Assembly: GCA_964537205.1 (NCBI GenBank)
Contig: CAZHZH010000024.1
Span: 1 to 32,479 of the forward strand
Direction: 5' to 3'
Origin: Colivivens sp964537205
GTDB lineage: Bacteria > Bacteroidota > Bacteroidia > Bacteroidales > Bacteroidaceae
DNA: 32,479 bases
Positions 8,030 through 16,458 of the stretch are shown here, piece by piece. Position 1 is the first letter of the stretch. Each line of letters begins with the position of its first letter. The notes beneath the pieces are model-generated. The model worked only from the letters and a program-made list of their open reading frames with translations. It was not told the DNA's origin and ran no database searches. Made by a program: the position numbers and the translations under genes.

Positions 8030-8932
8030 TCACTGCTCCAAGCCCTGCCGCCTGAACTTCGACGGCGAGACACCGAACTGACGGCGCACATACGTACCGA
8101 AAAACGACACGTTGGGGAATCCCACACGGTCGCTCACCTCCTTTATCGTCAAATCGGTATGGAGCAGGTTGTAGCGTATCTCCTCCCTCGTGAACTGAGT
8201 GATCCAGCTCGACGCGGGGCGGTTGCTGTATCGCGAGCAAAGCATGCTGAGGTATTTTTCCGTCACGTTCAGGCGTGCCGCGTAATATTTCACCGGGCGA
8301 TGCTTTACTGGTTCGTCGGAAAGCATTCGCAAGAAGTCGTTGAACAGGGTTTTCCCGTGGGAGGGAGAACCTGCCTCCTTCGCCTGTCCGTTACGGTCGT
8401 CCAACAGTCCCAGCACATCAAACAGCATAGCCTGGATGATGGAATGCATGCTGATGGTGCTGTTGCGACGGTCTTTGTGGCGCATCTTGAACCTGACAAG
8501 CTCATAATAATATACGAACTGCTCCTGGTCTTCCTCAGGCAAGGAGACTACATTCGTGCGCTGGTTGTGCACCGATATGTTCCAGTTGTTCACCTGCTCG
8601 CCCAGCATCGAGTGAATTATGTCGTCGCTCAGGCACAACACCTTGCTTTCAAAGTCGGGACTGAACAAGAACTTGTCGAGCAGCACATGGGGCGCGCTAA
8701 GCAGAATCTGCTGTTCGTTCAGCATCAGGGGCGTGTCGTTTATGTCGAATTGGATACGCCCTTTCAGACAAAGTATGATGAAATTCATCCTGTTAGCATA
8801 GATCGGAGCGACTGTGGTCAGATTGCTGATATTGTCTATTATCGCCACATCGCCGTCATAGTATTCGACCAAAGGAGTGGAACTGTCCAATACTTCGAGG
8901 TCGAGGTTCTTTGTTTTATTGTTCTTATCCAT
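8030..8932 (-). CDS. AraC-family transcriptional regulator
   Basis: DNA-binding regulator of 300 residues from the ATG at 8932. An in-frame ATG at 8992 exists, but the -7 element at 8955-8963 lies inside that extension, so 8932 is preferred. The N-terminal part resembles a cupin-like sensing domain (FIILCLKGRIQFDINDTPLMLNEQQILLSAP broken over strands), as in AraC proteins of the AraC_binding type. The C-terminus is a double helix-turn-helix: VTEKYLSMLCSRYSN, then LTIKEVSDRVGFPNVSFFGTYVRRQFGVSPSKFRRQ. It is divergent from the export operon starting at 9114, with 181 bp between them, so it is the probable regulator of that operon. The ligand is unknown. Confidence 0.92.
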   Translation of the reverse strand: MDKNNKTKNLDLEVLDSSTPLVEYYDGDVAIIDNISNLTTVAPIYANRMNFIILCLKGRIQFDINDTPLMLNEQQILLSAPHVLLDKFLFSPDFESKVLCLSDDIIHSMLGEQVNNWNISVHNQRTNVVSLPEEDQEQFVYYYELVRFKMRHKDRRNSTISMHSIIQAMLFDVLGLLDDRNGQAKEAGSPSHGKTLFNDFLRMLSDEPVKHRPVKYYAARLNVTEKYLSMLCSRYSNRPASSWITQFTREEIRYNLLHTDLTIKEVSDRVGFPNVSFFGTYVRRQFGVSPSKFRRQGLEQ

Positions 8933-8954
8933 CACTTGTATTTGTTTTTGCACA

Positions 8955-8963
8955 GCAAAGGTA
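8955..8963 (-). promoter_or_regulatory. -7 element of the AraC-type regulator promoter
   Basis: On the minus strand this reads TACCTTTGC, an exact TAnnTTTGC element 22 bp upstream of the ATG at 8932. No well-spaced TTTG -33 element is visible (the nearest, 8990-8993, is 26 bp away), consistent with a promoter that may need activation or be autoregulated. Confidence 0.55.
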
Positions 8964-9113
8964 GGCAATATTCCACAATCATAGTGTCGCAAACGCCACC
9001 ATTATTGTTCTAAACGGCTACATGTTCGTTGTTCATACGATTTTGAAGATGTTTTGAACAAACAGAATCATAACAGATATACGAAATTTGCACCCGAGAA
9101 AACAAAACACTAT

Positions 9114-10109
9114 ATGGAGAAGAAACAGATATTTCAGACTATCACAAAGAGCAAGGTGCTGCTCATCGGCTCCGTACTGCTCCTGCTGGTCGTTATCGCC
9201 ACAGTCACAGGGTTGTTCCTTCCGGAACACGTCCCCACAATACAAGGACAGCTTGAGACCACCGACTACAGGGTGGCCACCAAGGTGCCGAGCCGTGTGA
9301 TACGCCTCTCCGTGGGCGAAGGCGACAGGGTGCACGCTGGCGACACGCTGGCGTGGCTCTCCGCCCCCGAGGTGGACGCGAAGGAAACGGCAGCCCGCGC
9401 CTCGCACGACGCGGCGTTGGCCGACGACCGCCTTATTAAAGAAGGCACGCGCGAGGAAGTCATCCGCAGCCATTACGAACAATGGCAACAAGCCAAGGTG
9501 CAGGCCGACATAAGTGAAAAGACTTACAAGCGTATAGCCAGGCTGTATGAGCAGGGTGTGGCCACCGAGCAGAAGCGCGATGAGGCGAAGGCGGCTTACG
9601 ACGCGGCCGTCCGGAAGGCGAAAGCCGTGGAGGAGCAATACCGCATGGCTCTCAACGGCGCGAGAAAGGAAGAACGCGAGGCAGCCGCCGCCACAGCCCG
9701 GAGCAAGGATGCCGAGACCGCCGAGGTGAAGGCCCTGGTGGATGAGACCATATTGACGGCTCCGACGGACGGAGTGGTTACGGAGGTTTTTGTCGAGCCG
9801 GGCGAGATAGTAGGCAGCGGGGCTCCGATCATGAATGTGGAGACAGACGAAAGCTGGTTCACCTTCTATTTCACCGAAGAGAAACTGCAAGGCATCGACT
9901 ACGGCTCGATAGTGCGCGTCTACCGTCCGGCGTCGGGCGACACCGTGGAAGCACGGATCACACGCATCAACAACGCAGGCGATTTCGCCTCATGGAAGGC
10001 GACACGCGCGTTGGAAGACATTGACTTGAAAGTGTTCGACGTACGAGCCACTCCCGTGAAGAAAATCAAAAGTCCGCACGGAGGCGAGTCGGCCATACTG
10101 TTAAAATGA
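9114..10109 (+). CDS. HlyD-family membrane fusion protein (first adaptor of export operon)
   Basis: Periplasmic adaptor of 331 residues from the ATG at 9114; an upstream in-frame ATG at 9054 only adds a non-conserved stretch. A short cytoplasmic N-terminus and one membrane helix (VLLIGSVLLLLVVIATVTGLF) precede the first lipoyl half (TKVPSRVIRLSVGEGDRVHAGDTLA). A long coiled hairpin follows (about 75-205, containing YKRIARLYEQGVATEQKRDEAKAAYDAA), then the second lipoyl half (LTAPTDGVVTEVFVEPGEIV) and a beta-barrel (WFTFYFTEEKLQGI). This is the EmrA/YbhG-type architecture. The stop overlaps the next start (ATGA). It is a paralogue of the adaptor at 14096; the two share a near-identical DNA stretch in the hairpin. 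It is the first gene of the operon, opposite the AraC regulator. Confidence 0.92.
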   Translation: MEKKQIFQTITKSKVLLIGSVLLLLVVIATVTGLFLPEHVPTIQGQLETTDYRVATKVPSRVIRLSVGEGDRVHAGDTLAWLSAPEVDAKETAARASHDAALADDRLIKEGTREEVIRSHYEQWQQAKVQADISEKTYKRIARLYEQGVATEQKRDEAKAAYDAAVRKAKAVEEQYRMALNGARKEEREAAAATARSKDAETAEVKALVDETILTAPTDGVVTEVFVEPGEIVGSGAPIMNVETDESWFTFYFTEEKLQGIDYGSIVRVYRPASGDTVEARITRINNAGDFASWKATRALEDIDLKVFDVRATPVKKIKSPHGGESAILLK

Positions 10110-11335
10110 CAATTACCGGCAAAGCCGATACAGAAACAATAAGTGTAAAAATGCAAAGCGTAAAAAGTTTTTTCAACAGATTGGCGTACATCGTACGACG
10201 TGAGCTGAACATGTACAGCCGCCGGCCCGTGTTCCTTTACTGCATGGTCATCGCCCCGTTGCTGTGCACCTTCTTCTTCACGACACTGATGTACCACGGA
10301 CTGCCCACGCGCATGCCCACCGCCATTGTCGACGAAGACAAGACCCACGTGACGCGCATAGTCTGCCGGTTGCTTGACTCCTACGAGAAAATAGAGGTGA
10401 AATATGTATTCGACAACTTCCACGAGGCGCGCAAGGCGATGCAAGAGGGGAAGATCTACGGATTCTTCTATATCCCCGACGGACTTACCGAGGAATGCGA
10501 GTCGCAACGCCAGCCCACCATCTCGTTCTACACCAACGAGTCGTATTTCCTGCCGGCGAGCCTGGTGTTCAAGGATTACAAGACATCGTCCGTACTCGCC
10601 GGACTGGCTCTCACCCGAAGCAGCATACGCGGACAGGGAGTGAGGGAGGAGCGGATAATGGGGCTGCTTCAGCCTATCACCATCGAGACGCACCCGCTGA
10701 ACAATCCGTTCCTCGACTATTCAGTCTACATGAGCAACATGTTCGTCCCCGGGATATTCATACTCCTGATACTTCTGACGACCTCATACACTATAGGTTA
10801 TGAATGGAAGACGGACCAGCAGCTGAGGCTTTACGCGCTGTCGGGCAGGAGTCCCGCCATAGCCCTGTTGGGGAAGCTGCTCCCTCAGACCGTCATCTAC
10901 ACCATACTGATATGGTTTGTTGACGTATGGTTCTACAAGTATCTCGGCTTCCCATGCAACTGCGGACTGCCGACCATGATGGGGCTCGGACTGCTCACAG
11001 TCGTCGCAAGCCAGGGGTTCGCCACATTCCTGTTCGGCATATTGGCAGGAGAAATGCGCCTCGCCATGTGCGTATGCTCCCTTTGGGGCATCCTCTCGTT
11101 CTCGATGGCGGGCCTGACCTTTCCAGTGACAGCCATGTCGCCATTCCTGCGGTTCATGTCGATATGGTTCCCGTTGCGTCACTACTATCTCATCTACGTC
11201 AATTCGGCGCTCAACGGCTATTCGCTTCACTACGTCTGGTTCTCGCTGACCATGCTCGTATGCTTCGCCCTCATGCCGCTGCTTGTCCTGCCGCGCTACC
11301 ACAAGGCATTCAAACAATTCAAATACGTCGCATAA
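10106..11335 (+). CDS. ABC-2 type transporter permease (first)
   Basis: Inner membrane permease of 409 residues of the ABC2_membrane_3 (YhhJ/YbhR-like) type. One N-terminal membrane helix (VFLYCMVIAPLLCTFFFTTLMY) is followed by a large extracytoplasmic domain that begins with the family signature MPTAIVDEDKTHVTR. A block of five to six membrane helices occupies about residues 210-400 (for example FVPGIFILLILLTTSYTIGYEW). It overlaps the upstream adaptor by 4 bp (ATGA), implying translational coupling. An internal Met at 10151 (MQSVKSFF) is an alternative start. No nucleotide-binding domain is fused or adjacent, so the ATPase, if needed, is elsewhere. Confidence 0.88.
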   Translation: MTITGKADTETISVKMQSVKSFFNRLAYIVRRELNMYSRRPVFLYCMVIAPLLCTFFFTTLMYHGLPTRMPTAIVDEDKTHVTRIVCRLLDSYEKIEVKYVFDNFHEARKAMQEGKIYGFFYIPDGLTEECESQRQPTISFYTNESYFLPASLVFKDYKTSSVLAGLALTRSSIRGQGVREERIMGLLQPITIETHPLNNPFLDYSVYMSNMFVPGIFILLILLTTSYTIGYEWKTDQQLRLYALSGRSPAIALLGKLLPQTVIYTILIWFVDVWFYKYLGFPCNCGLPTMMGLGLLTVVASQGFATFLFGILAGEMRLAMCVCSLWGILSFSMAGLTFPVTAMSPFLRFMSIWFPLRHYYLIYVNSALNGYSLHYVWFSLTMLVCFALMPLLVLPRYHKAFKQFKYVA

Positions 11336-11336
11336 A

Positions 11337-12497
11337 ATGAAAGACCTTATATATATATGGTACGATGAGTGCCGCACGGTGTTGCACGACAGTGGAATTG
11401 TCCTATTCGTCATCCTCATGCCCATCTTCTATCCGCTTATCTACACGTACATATACACCAACGAGGTGGCGCGCGACGTCCCGGTGGCTGTAGTCGACGA
11501 CTGCGGCTCGCATCTTTCGCGCGAATTCATCAGCAAGGTCGACGGTACGCCCGACGCCAAAATCCTCGGCATCTATAGAAACACAGCCGACGCGGAGGAA
11601 CAAGTGAAGCAGGGGAACGCCTTCGGCATCATCCACATCCCGGAGTCGTTCAACCACGACCTTGACCTGGGAAAGCAGACGACTATCGGCCTGTATTGCA
11701 ACATGACTTCCATGCTCTACTACAAGGCACTGCTGGTGGCGACTACGGACGTGTCGCTTGAGATGAACAACGACATCAAGGTGAAACGAATCGGAGCCAC
11801 GACCATACGCGACGAGGAAATCTCCAAAATGCCGATCGAATACGACCACGTCAAACTGTTCAACTCACAGGGCGGCATAGCCGCGTTCCTCATTCCGCCA
11901 ATACTGATGCTCATCCTCCAGCAGTCGCTGCTGCTCGGCATCGGAATGGAAATGGGAAACACGCGGGAGAAGTACCGCGGATGTGTAATTCCGTTCAACT
12001 TCCACTACAAGCGCCTCATGCCGGTGTTGTGGGGCAAGGCGTTCTTCTACCTGCCCATCTACTTCGTTGCGGCGTTCTACATGGCGATATGCGTATGCCA
12101 CTGGTTCGAACTGCCACAAATAGGCAGCTACTGGACCTTCCTCGCCTTCATCATACCATACCTGTTGGCGTGCATCTTCTTCGGCATCACAATATCATCG
12201 TTCATATACCGCCGCGAGGATGTCATACTGATTGTCATCTTCACCTCGCTGCCGTTCCTCTACCTGTCGGGCATGACGTGGCCGCGGTCCGCAATGCCTG
12301 CCTTCTGGGACTATTTCTCCTACCTGTTCCCGTCAACGCTCGGCATGAACATCTTTCCTCGCATCATGACCACAGGAGCCGACCTGCACGACATCGCGCC
12401 ACTCTATACCGGACTGTGGATACAAGTGGCATTCTACTTCGGCACGGCGTGCTTGGTCTACATACGCAACATACGCAAAATGCTTTACAACAGATAG
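11337..12497 (+). CDS. ABC-2 type transporter permease (second)
   Basis: Second ABC2_membrane_3 permease, 386 residues, starting one base after the previous stop codon. It has the same plan as its neighbour: an N-terminal helix (GIVLFVILMPIFYPLIYTYIY), the signature VPVAVVDDCGSHLSREF, a periplasmic domain, then about six membrane helices, ending in a basic tail (RNIRKMLYNR). Two different half-transporters side by side suggest a heterodimeric channel. Tyr/Phe-rich helices and the strongly conserved LPFLYLSGMTWPRSAMP segment fit the family. The start at 11337 is chosen because an in-frame ATG at 11283 lies deep in the preceding gene. Confidence 0.9.
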   Translation: MKDLIYIWYDECRTVLHDSGIVLFVILMPIFYPLIYTYIYTNEVARDVPVAVVDDCGSHLSREFISKVDGTPDAKILGIYRNTADAEEQVKQGNAFGIIHIPESFNHDLDLGKQTTIGLYCNMTSMLYYKALLVATTDVSLEMNNDIKVKRIGATTIRDEEISKMPIEYDHVKLFNSQGGIAAFLIPPILMLILQQSLLLGIGMEMGNTREKYRGCVIPFNFHYKRLMPVLWGKAFFYLPIYFVAAFYMAICVCHWFELPQIGSYWTFLAFIIPYLLACIFFGITISSFIYRREDVILIVIFTSLPFLYLSGMTWPRSAMPAFWDYFSYLFPSTLGMNIFPRIMTTGADLHDIAPLYTGLWIQVAFYFGTACLVYIRNIRKMLYNR

Positions 12498-12545
12498 GCA
12501 AACAGAATTCAATAAAAAGACAAACAACATATAATACATTCATTT

Positions 12546-14081
12546 ATGACAATGAAAAGAAATCATATTATTTCCATAAGCCATGTGGCGTTTCTGTGCA
12601 TCGTTGCCACACTCCTTGCCAACAGCCGGCCGGCCAAGGCGCAACACACGCTGACGCTCGACTCGTGCCGTTCGCTCGCCCTTGCCGGCAACAAAGAACT
12701 CGGCATTTCACAAGTGAACCGCAACATGGCTGAGAACCTCCGCAGCGCCGCACGCACCGACTACCTGCCGAAAGTGGACGCGGTGGGAACCTACCAACTG
12801 ACCAGCCGCGAGATCTCTCTGTTGAGCAAAAGCCAGCAGAACGCCCTCAACAATCTCGGGACGAACATCAGCGACGCGCTCCAAGGCGGCATCTCATCCT
12901 CGCTGCCGTCACTGGTGGAACAGGGGACCATCACCGCCGAACAGGCCCGAAACCTCAGCAGCCTGGCGTCGCAGCTTAGTCCGAGCATGGCGTCAGCCCT
13001 CAACAAGGCAGGGCAGAACCTCCGCAAGGACTTGCGCACCAACAACCGCAACCTCTTCGCCGCCGATGTGATGATACGACAGCCGCTGTACATGGGCGGG
13101 GCCATCAAGGCGGCAAACCGCGCGGCGGACATCAACATCAACATGGCAGACGACAATATCGACCTCACCACCCAGAACACCATTTACGATGTAGACCAGG
13201 CATACTGGCTGGTGGTGAGCCTGCGGCAGAAGCAGATTCTCGCCGACCAATATCTCGACCTCGTAGTAAAACTACACGACGATGTTTCGAAAATGCTCGA
13301 ACAAGGCGTGGCCACAAGGGCTGACGAGTTGAAGGTCGCGGTAAGGGTGAACGAGGCGGAAATGCAACAAACACAGGTCGAGGACGGACTTGTGCTTGCA
13401 AGGATGAACTTGTGCCAGATATGCGGCATCGCACTCGACAGCGACATCCGTCTCGCCGATGAGGACAAGGCCGACTTCAACGCGTCGTACGGCGAATACA
13501 TACAGGGGGACAGCGACGTATACGACAACCGCCCCGAACTCCGCCTGCTGAAGAACACCGTCGAACTTAGCAAGCAGAACACCATCATCACGCGTGCGGC
13601 CTTCCTGCCGCAAGTGCTTGCCACCGGCGGATACTTCATCTCCAATCCGAACGTCCTCAACGGCTACAAAAAAGACTTCTCGGGGCTTTTCCACGTAGGC
13701 GTCACGTTGCGCCTGCCACTATGGAACTGGGGAGAAGGCCGCCACAAGACACGCGCCTCCAAGGCCGCCACATTGATGGCCGAACTCCAGCTCGACGACA
13801 TGAAGGAGAAAGTGGACCTACAAGTCAGGCAGGCCGAATTCCGCATGAAGGAAGCCTACAAGAAGCTCAACATGGCCACCCACAACCTCAGCAGCGCAGA
13901 GGAAAACCTCCGGTGCGCCAACGTGGGGTTCAAGGAAGGCATGATGCAGACCACTGACGTCATGGAGGCCCAGACCGCATGGCAGTCGGCATGGTCGCAG
14001 AAAATCGACGCGGAGATCGACGTCAGACTGGCGCGTGTAAATCTCTACAAGACTATGGGTATATTAAACGTAAACAATTAG
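12546..14081 (+). CDS. TolC-family outer membrane efflux protein
   Basis: Outer membrane channel of 511 residues for the ABC-2/HlyD system. A Sec signal peptide is visible (HVAFLCIVATLLANSRPAKAQ, cleavage near residue 31); there is no lipobox, unlike the RND outer membrane factor at 4364. The mature part has two OEP repeats of long helices. An unusual Ser/Gln/Leu/Asn-rich insertion at about residues 85-160 precedes RNLFAADVMIRQPLYMGGAI. The C-terminal repeat contains LRLPLWNWGEGRHKTRASKA and FKEGMMQTTDVMEAQTAWQSA. ATG codons at 12546 and 12552 are both possible starts. It lies 48 bp after the second permease and 14 bp before the second adaptor. Confidence 0.9.
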   Translation: MTMKRNHIISISHVAFLCIVATLLANSRPAKAQHTLTLDSCRSLALAGNKELGISQVNRNMAENLRSAARTDYLPKVDAVGTYQLTSREISLLSKSQQNALNNLGTNISDALQGGISSSLPSLVEQGTITAEQARNLSSLASQLSPSMASALNKAGQNLRKDLRTNNRNLFAADVMIRQPLYMGGAIKAANRAADININMADDNIDLTTQNTIYDVDQAYWLVVSLRQKQILADQYLDLVVKLHDDVSKMLEQGVATRADELKVAVRVNEAEMQQTQVEDGLVLARMNLCQICGIALDSDIRLADEDKADFNASYGEYIQGDSDVYDNRPELRLLKNTVELSKQNTIITRAAFLPQVLATGGYFISNPNVLNGYKKDFSGLFHVGVTLRLPLWNWGEGRHKTRASKAATLMAELQLDDMKEKVDLQVRQAEFRMKEAYKKLNMATHNLSSAEENLRCANVGFKEGMMQTTDVMEAQTAWQSAWSQKIDAEIDVRLARVNLYKTMGILNVNN

Positions 14082-14095
14082 AACAAGATAAAGAT

Positions 14096-15100
14096 ATGGA
14101 CAAGAATAATGAAAGAGCCGAGCGCTTAAACGTCGTCGTGGCATTCGTCACCTTCCTGGTAATCGTCGTAAGCGTGGCGTTGATTGGATACTTCCTGTTT
14201 GGGTACGAACCAGAAGACATACAGGGACAAGTGGACTGCCGTGAATACCGCATCTCATCAAAGGTTTCGGGACGTATAGTGAAGGTCATGGTCGAAGAAG
14301 GCGAATACGTTCACGTTGGCGACACGCTTGCAATTCTCGAAGTTCCTGAGATGGAGGCGCAGCGGCGCGCAGCGCAGGCGTCGGAAGGCGCGGCAAAGGC
14401 AATGAGCGAGATGGCCGACAACGGCACCCGTGAGGAGCAGATTCGCACCGCCGCCGAATTGGTGCGGCAGGCGGAGGCTTCAAGGACTCTCGCGCAAACC
14501 ACCTACAAGCGTATGCAGAGCCTTTACGAGGACGGTGTGACCACAGAGCAGAAACGCGATGAGGCGAAGGCGGCTTACGACGCGGCCGAAGCAGCCGTGG
14601 AAGCGGCGCGAAGCCAATATGAAATGGCTCAAAACGGAGCGCGCGAGGAAGAGAAACGCGCGGCAGCCGAAAAGGCGAAGGCCGCCCAAAGCAGTGTCGA
14701 CATGGTCAGCTCGCTGCTGAAGGAGACGGTGCAAATATCCGCGGTCAACGGCGAGGTCGACAAAATCTACACGCATCTCGGCGAACTCGTGGCCACCGGC
14801 TCACCGATCATGAACATCAACCTGCTCGACGACATCTGGGGCAAGTTCAACATACGTGAGGACCGGCTCGGAGGCATCCGGCCGGGCAGCGTCATCCGCG
14901 CCTACTCGCCGACGTTCGACAAAGAATACTCTATGGAGGTCTACTACATGAAATGCGAGGACAAGTACGCGGCATGGAAGGCCACCAAGCCCGACAAGGG
15001 TTACGACGTGAACACCTTCGAAATCAGGGCACGCCCACAAAGCCTGAGCACCGGCCTGCGTCCGGGGATGTTGTTAATACTGAAAGAGGACAAGAAATAA
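14096..15100 (+). CDS. HlyD-family membrane fusion protein (second adaptor of export operon)
   Basis: Adaptor of 334 residues from the ATG at 14096. A charged N-terminus and one membrane helix (VVVAFVTFLVIVVSVALIGYFLFG) precede the lipoyl half (ISSKVSGRIVKVMVEEGEYVHVGDTLA). A long Ala/Glu/Gln hairpin contains YKRMQSLYEDGVTTEQKRDEAKAAYDAA, followed by a second lipoyl half (ISAVNGEVDKIYTHLGELVATGSPI) and a beta-barrel domain. It is clearly a paralogue of the adaptor at 9114. Having two adaptors in one operon is unusual; they may form a hetero-oligomer or serve different permease partners. It starts 14 bp after the TolC stop codon. Confidence 0.92.
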   Translation: MDKNNERAERLNVVVAFVTFLVIVVSVALIGYFLFGYEPEDIQGQVDCREYRISSKVSGRIVKVMVEEGEYVHVGDTLAILEVPEMEAQRRAAQASEGAAKAMSEMADNGTREEQIRTAAELVRQAEASRTLAQTTYKRMQSLYEDGVTTEQKRDEAKAAYDAAEAAVEAARSQYEMAQNGAREEEKRAAAEKAKAAQSSVDMVSSLLKETVQISAVNGEVDKIYTHLGELVATGSPIMNINLLDDIWGKFNIREDRLGGIRPGSVIRAYSPTFDKEYSMEVYYMKCEDKYAAWKATKPDKGYDVNTFEIRARPQSLSTGLRPGMLLILKEDKK

Positions 15101-15132
15101 GACGGCCGCCAAGCCAGCCATTCTTACGGACA

Positions 15133-15918
15133 ATGAAGTGTTTGATAAATAAGAAATACAGTTTTCTCGAACCCGCCATCCGGCAGGTGCCGTCCCATGG
15201 CTACCAGGCGGAAAAGGTGTTCTGCAACCGCCGCAACACAGTGGAGCTCGTCCGCTTCCAAGGCGCATACTACGTGGTAAAACGATACAAACGCCCGACA
15301 CTCGCCAACTGCGTCGTCTACACGTGGTTCAGAAAGCCCAAGACGCGACGCGCGTACCGCAACGCCCTCATCCTTCAAGAGCGGGGCATACAGACTGCGG
15401 ACCCCGTAGCCTATATCGAACACTCAAAGTTCGGTTTCTTCCACACAGGCTGGTTCATATCCACCTACCTGCCCTACGACAACGTGCGGCAGACGTTCGA
15501 CAGCATAAAGGACGCTGACGAGCGGCGGCGGTTCGCCCTTGCGTTCGTGGAATTCACAAAACAGTTATTCAAGAAGAATGTAATCAACAAAGACTTCAAC
15601 CACGGCAACATACTGACATACAAGGAAGGAGGCGGCTACCGCTTCGCGCTGATCGACATCAACCGGCTGAAACTCGGCTGGCACTCAACCTACGACGAGA
15701 CAAAGGCACTCACCCAGCTCCTGCTCCGTCCAAACGAGACAAAGGCCGTCCTGTCGCTGTATGCCCGACTGTCGCGCAAGAGGCTGTGGATCGTCACCGC
15801 GCTTTACCGGCTCAACCAGAGGATGGCGCACGGCAAGAGCGACATAAAGCACTGGCTCAAGGGAAAGCTGAAGATTCCGCAGCCGCAACGCGCCGTTACG
15901 CTCAAGGCACAAACATGA
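15133..15918 (+). CDS. Lipopolysaccharide-kinase-like protein (Kdo/WaaP, InaA family)
   Basis: Protein of 261 residues with a protein-kinase-like fold of the lipopolysaccharide kinase family (Kdo kinase/WaaP/InaA). Visible motifs are the ATP-binding Lys50 in YYVVKRYK, the catalytic loop NKDFNHGNIL (Asp154, Asn159), and a metal-binding Asp175 in ALIDINRLKLG replacing DFG. The N-terminal Gly-rich loop is weak. These kinases phosphorylate sugars of lipid A/inner core, but the substrate here is unknown. The gene lies 32 bp downstream of the second adaptor on the same strand and before the operon terminator, so it is probably co-transcribed with the export genes. That suggests the operon handles an envelope component or responds to envelope stress. 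The C-terminus is basic. Confidence 0.8.
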   Translation: MKCLINKKYSFLEPAIRQVPSHGYQAEKVFCNRRNTVELVRFQGAYYVVKRYKRPTLANCVVYTWFRKPKTRRAYRNALILQERGIQTADPVAYIEHSKFGFFHTGWFISTYLPYDNVRQTFDSIKDADERRRFALAFVEFTKQLFKKNVINKDFNHGNILTYKEGGGYRFALIDINRLKLGWHSTYDETKALTQLLLRPNETKAVLSLYARLSRKRLWIVTALYRLNQRMAHGKSDIKHWLKGKLKIPQPQRAVTLKAQT

Positions 15919-16190
15919 AAGGCATTACATTTTCATAAAACTATAAAATCTACATCTAATCACCCGAAACATAAGTCTGTACCATGGGCTACACACCCTA
16001 TAATTAATCCGTTCAGAACTTGTTGGTGGACAAAACCACCAACAAGTTTGCTTTTGCCGCAGTCACGGCCTTCCATCTCACACCCCGCTTCCACGCCGCC
16101 GCTCACGCGCCTTGTATGTCAAGTCGAAATGCTCAAAACAGGGCGGCAGACGCTTTTTTGAGCGGACCGCTTTTTTATAATCGCAATAAA
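15919..16190. other. Intergenic stretch before the mutA promoter
   Basis: No gene is seen here. Apart from the 13-bp-stem terminator at 16017-16048, it has a further inverted repeat: gctcaaaa (16131-16138) with ttttgagc (16156-16163). This is followed by a short GC hairpin and six T (16161-16176), a possible second terminator or insulation element. The rest is unremarkable. Confidence 0.5.
16017..16048 (+). terminator. Strong hairpin terminator of the export operon
   Basis: A perfect 13-bp stem, 16017-16029 with 16036-16048, and a 6-nt loop (acaaaa), followed by tgcttttg. It lies 98 bp after the kinase stop codon. The flanking A and T runs make it usable in both directions. Confidence 0.8.
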
Positions 16191-16223
16191 TTTGGTCGTT
16201 AGAATAAAAAAGTGTTACTTTGC
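16191..16223 (+). promoter_or_regulatory. Promoter of mutA-mutB
   Basis: TTTG at 16191-16194, a 20-nt spacer, then TTACTTTGC at 16215-16223, one mismatch from TAnnTTTGC. It is the best promoter match between the kinase and mutA and would start transcription near 16230, giving a 5' leader of about 230 nt. Confidence 0.65.
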
Positions 16224-16229
16224 ATTTTG

Positions 16230-16458
16230 GGCATGCGAGCCGCGCCGGCGTCACCCGGCACACGCGTGCCACGAAGGCATGAAGAGACTGACAACCTACA
16301 GACATATAGACTCCCGGCCTCTAAACAAGCGTGCAAGTCAGGACGAGCAGGGCCAAGCCCGCTTGGGGTCGGCCGAGGCGCAGCCGCCTGCTTGCAAAGC
16401 AAAATCCTGAAGAGTAAACAAACATAACATAACAATTTATTAATTTATTCATTCAATT
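16230..16458 (+). promoter_or_regulatory. Long GC-rich 5' leader of mutA-mutB, possible structured RNA
   Basis: About 230 nt between the predicted transcription start and mutA. Pairings visible by eye: ggcatgcg with cgcgtgcc (about 16229-16270, one G-U pair), enclosing gccgg/ccggc; tgcaag (near 16332) with cttgca (near 16392); and ccaagc/gcttgg in the centre. The last 40 nt before mutA are A/T-rich and unstructured. The GC-rich fold followed by an open ribosome-loading region looks like a regulatory leader. I do not find the conserved B12 box or GCCACTG core of the known cobalamin riboswitch. A short open frame of 43 codons starts at ATG 16279. Confidence 0.4.

Noticed and set aside
8030..8992. 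Longer AraC-type protein starting at 8992
   Set aside because: The exact -7 promoter element lies within the extra 20 codons, so the ATG at 8932 is preferred.
7655..9013. Long plus-strand open frame across the integrase end and AraC gene
   Set aside because: It is antisense to the AraC gene with no family features, a by-product of GC-rich codons on the other strand.
9033..9890. Long minus-strand open frame opposite the first HlyD gene
   Set aside because: Composition and lack of motifs mark it as a shadow of the adaptor gene.
16230..16458. Classical cobalamin riboswitch
   Set aside because: Expected from the downstream B12 enzyme, but neither the GCCACTG core nor the B12 box consensus could be found; kept only as an unassigned leader.
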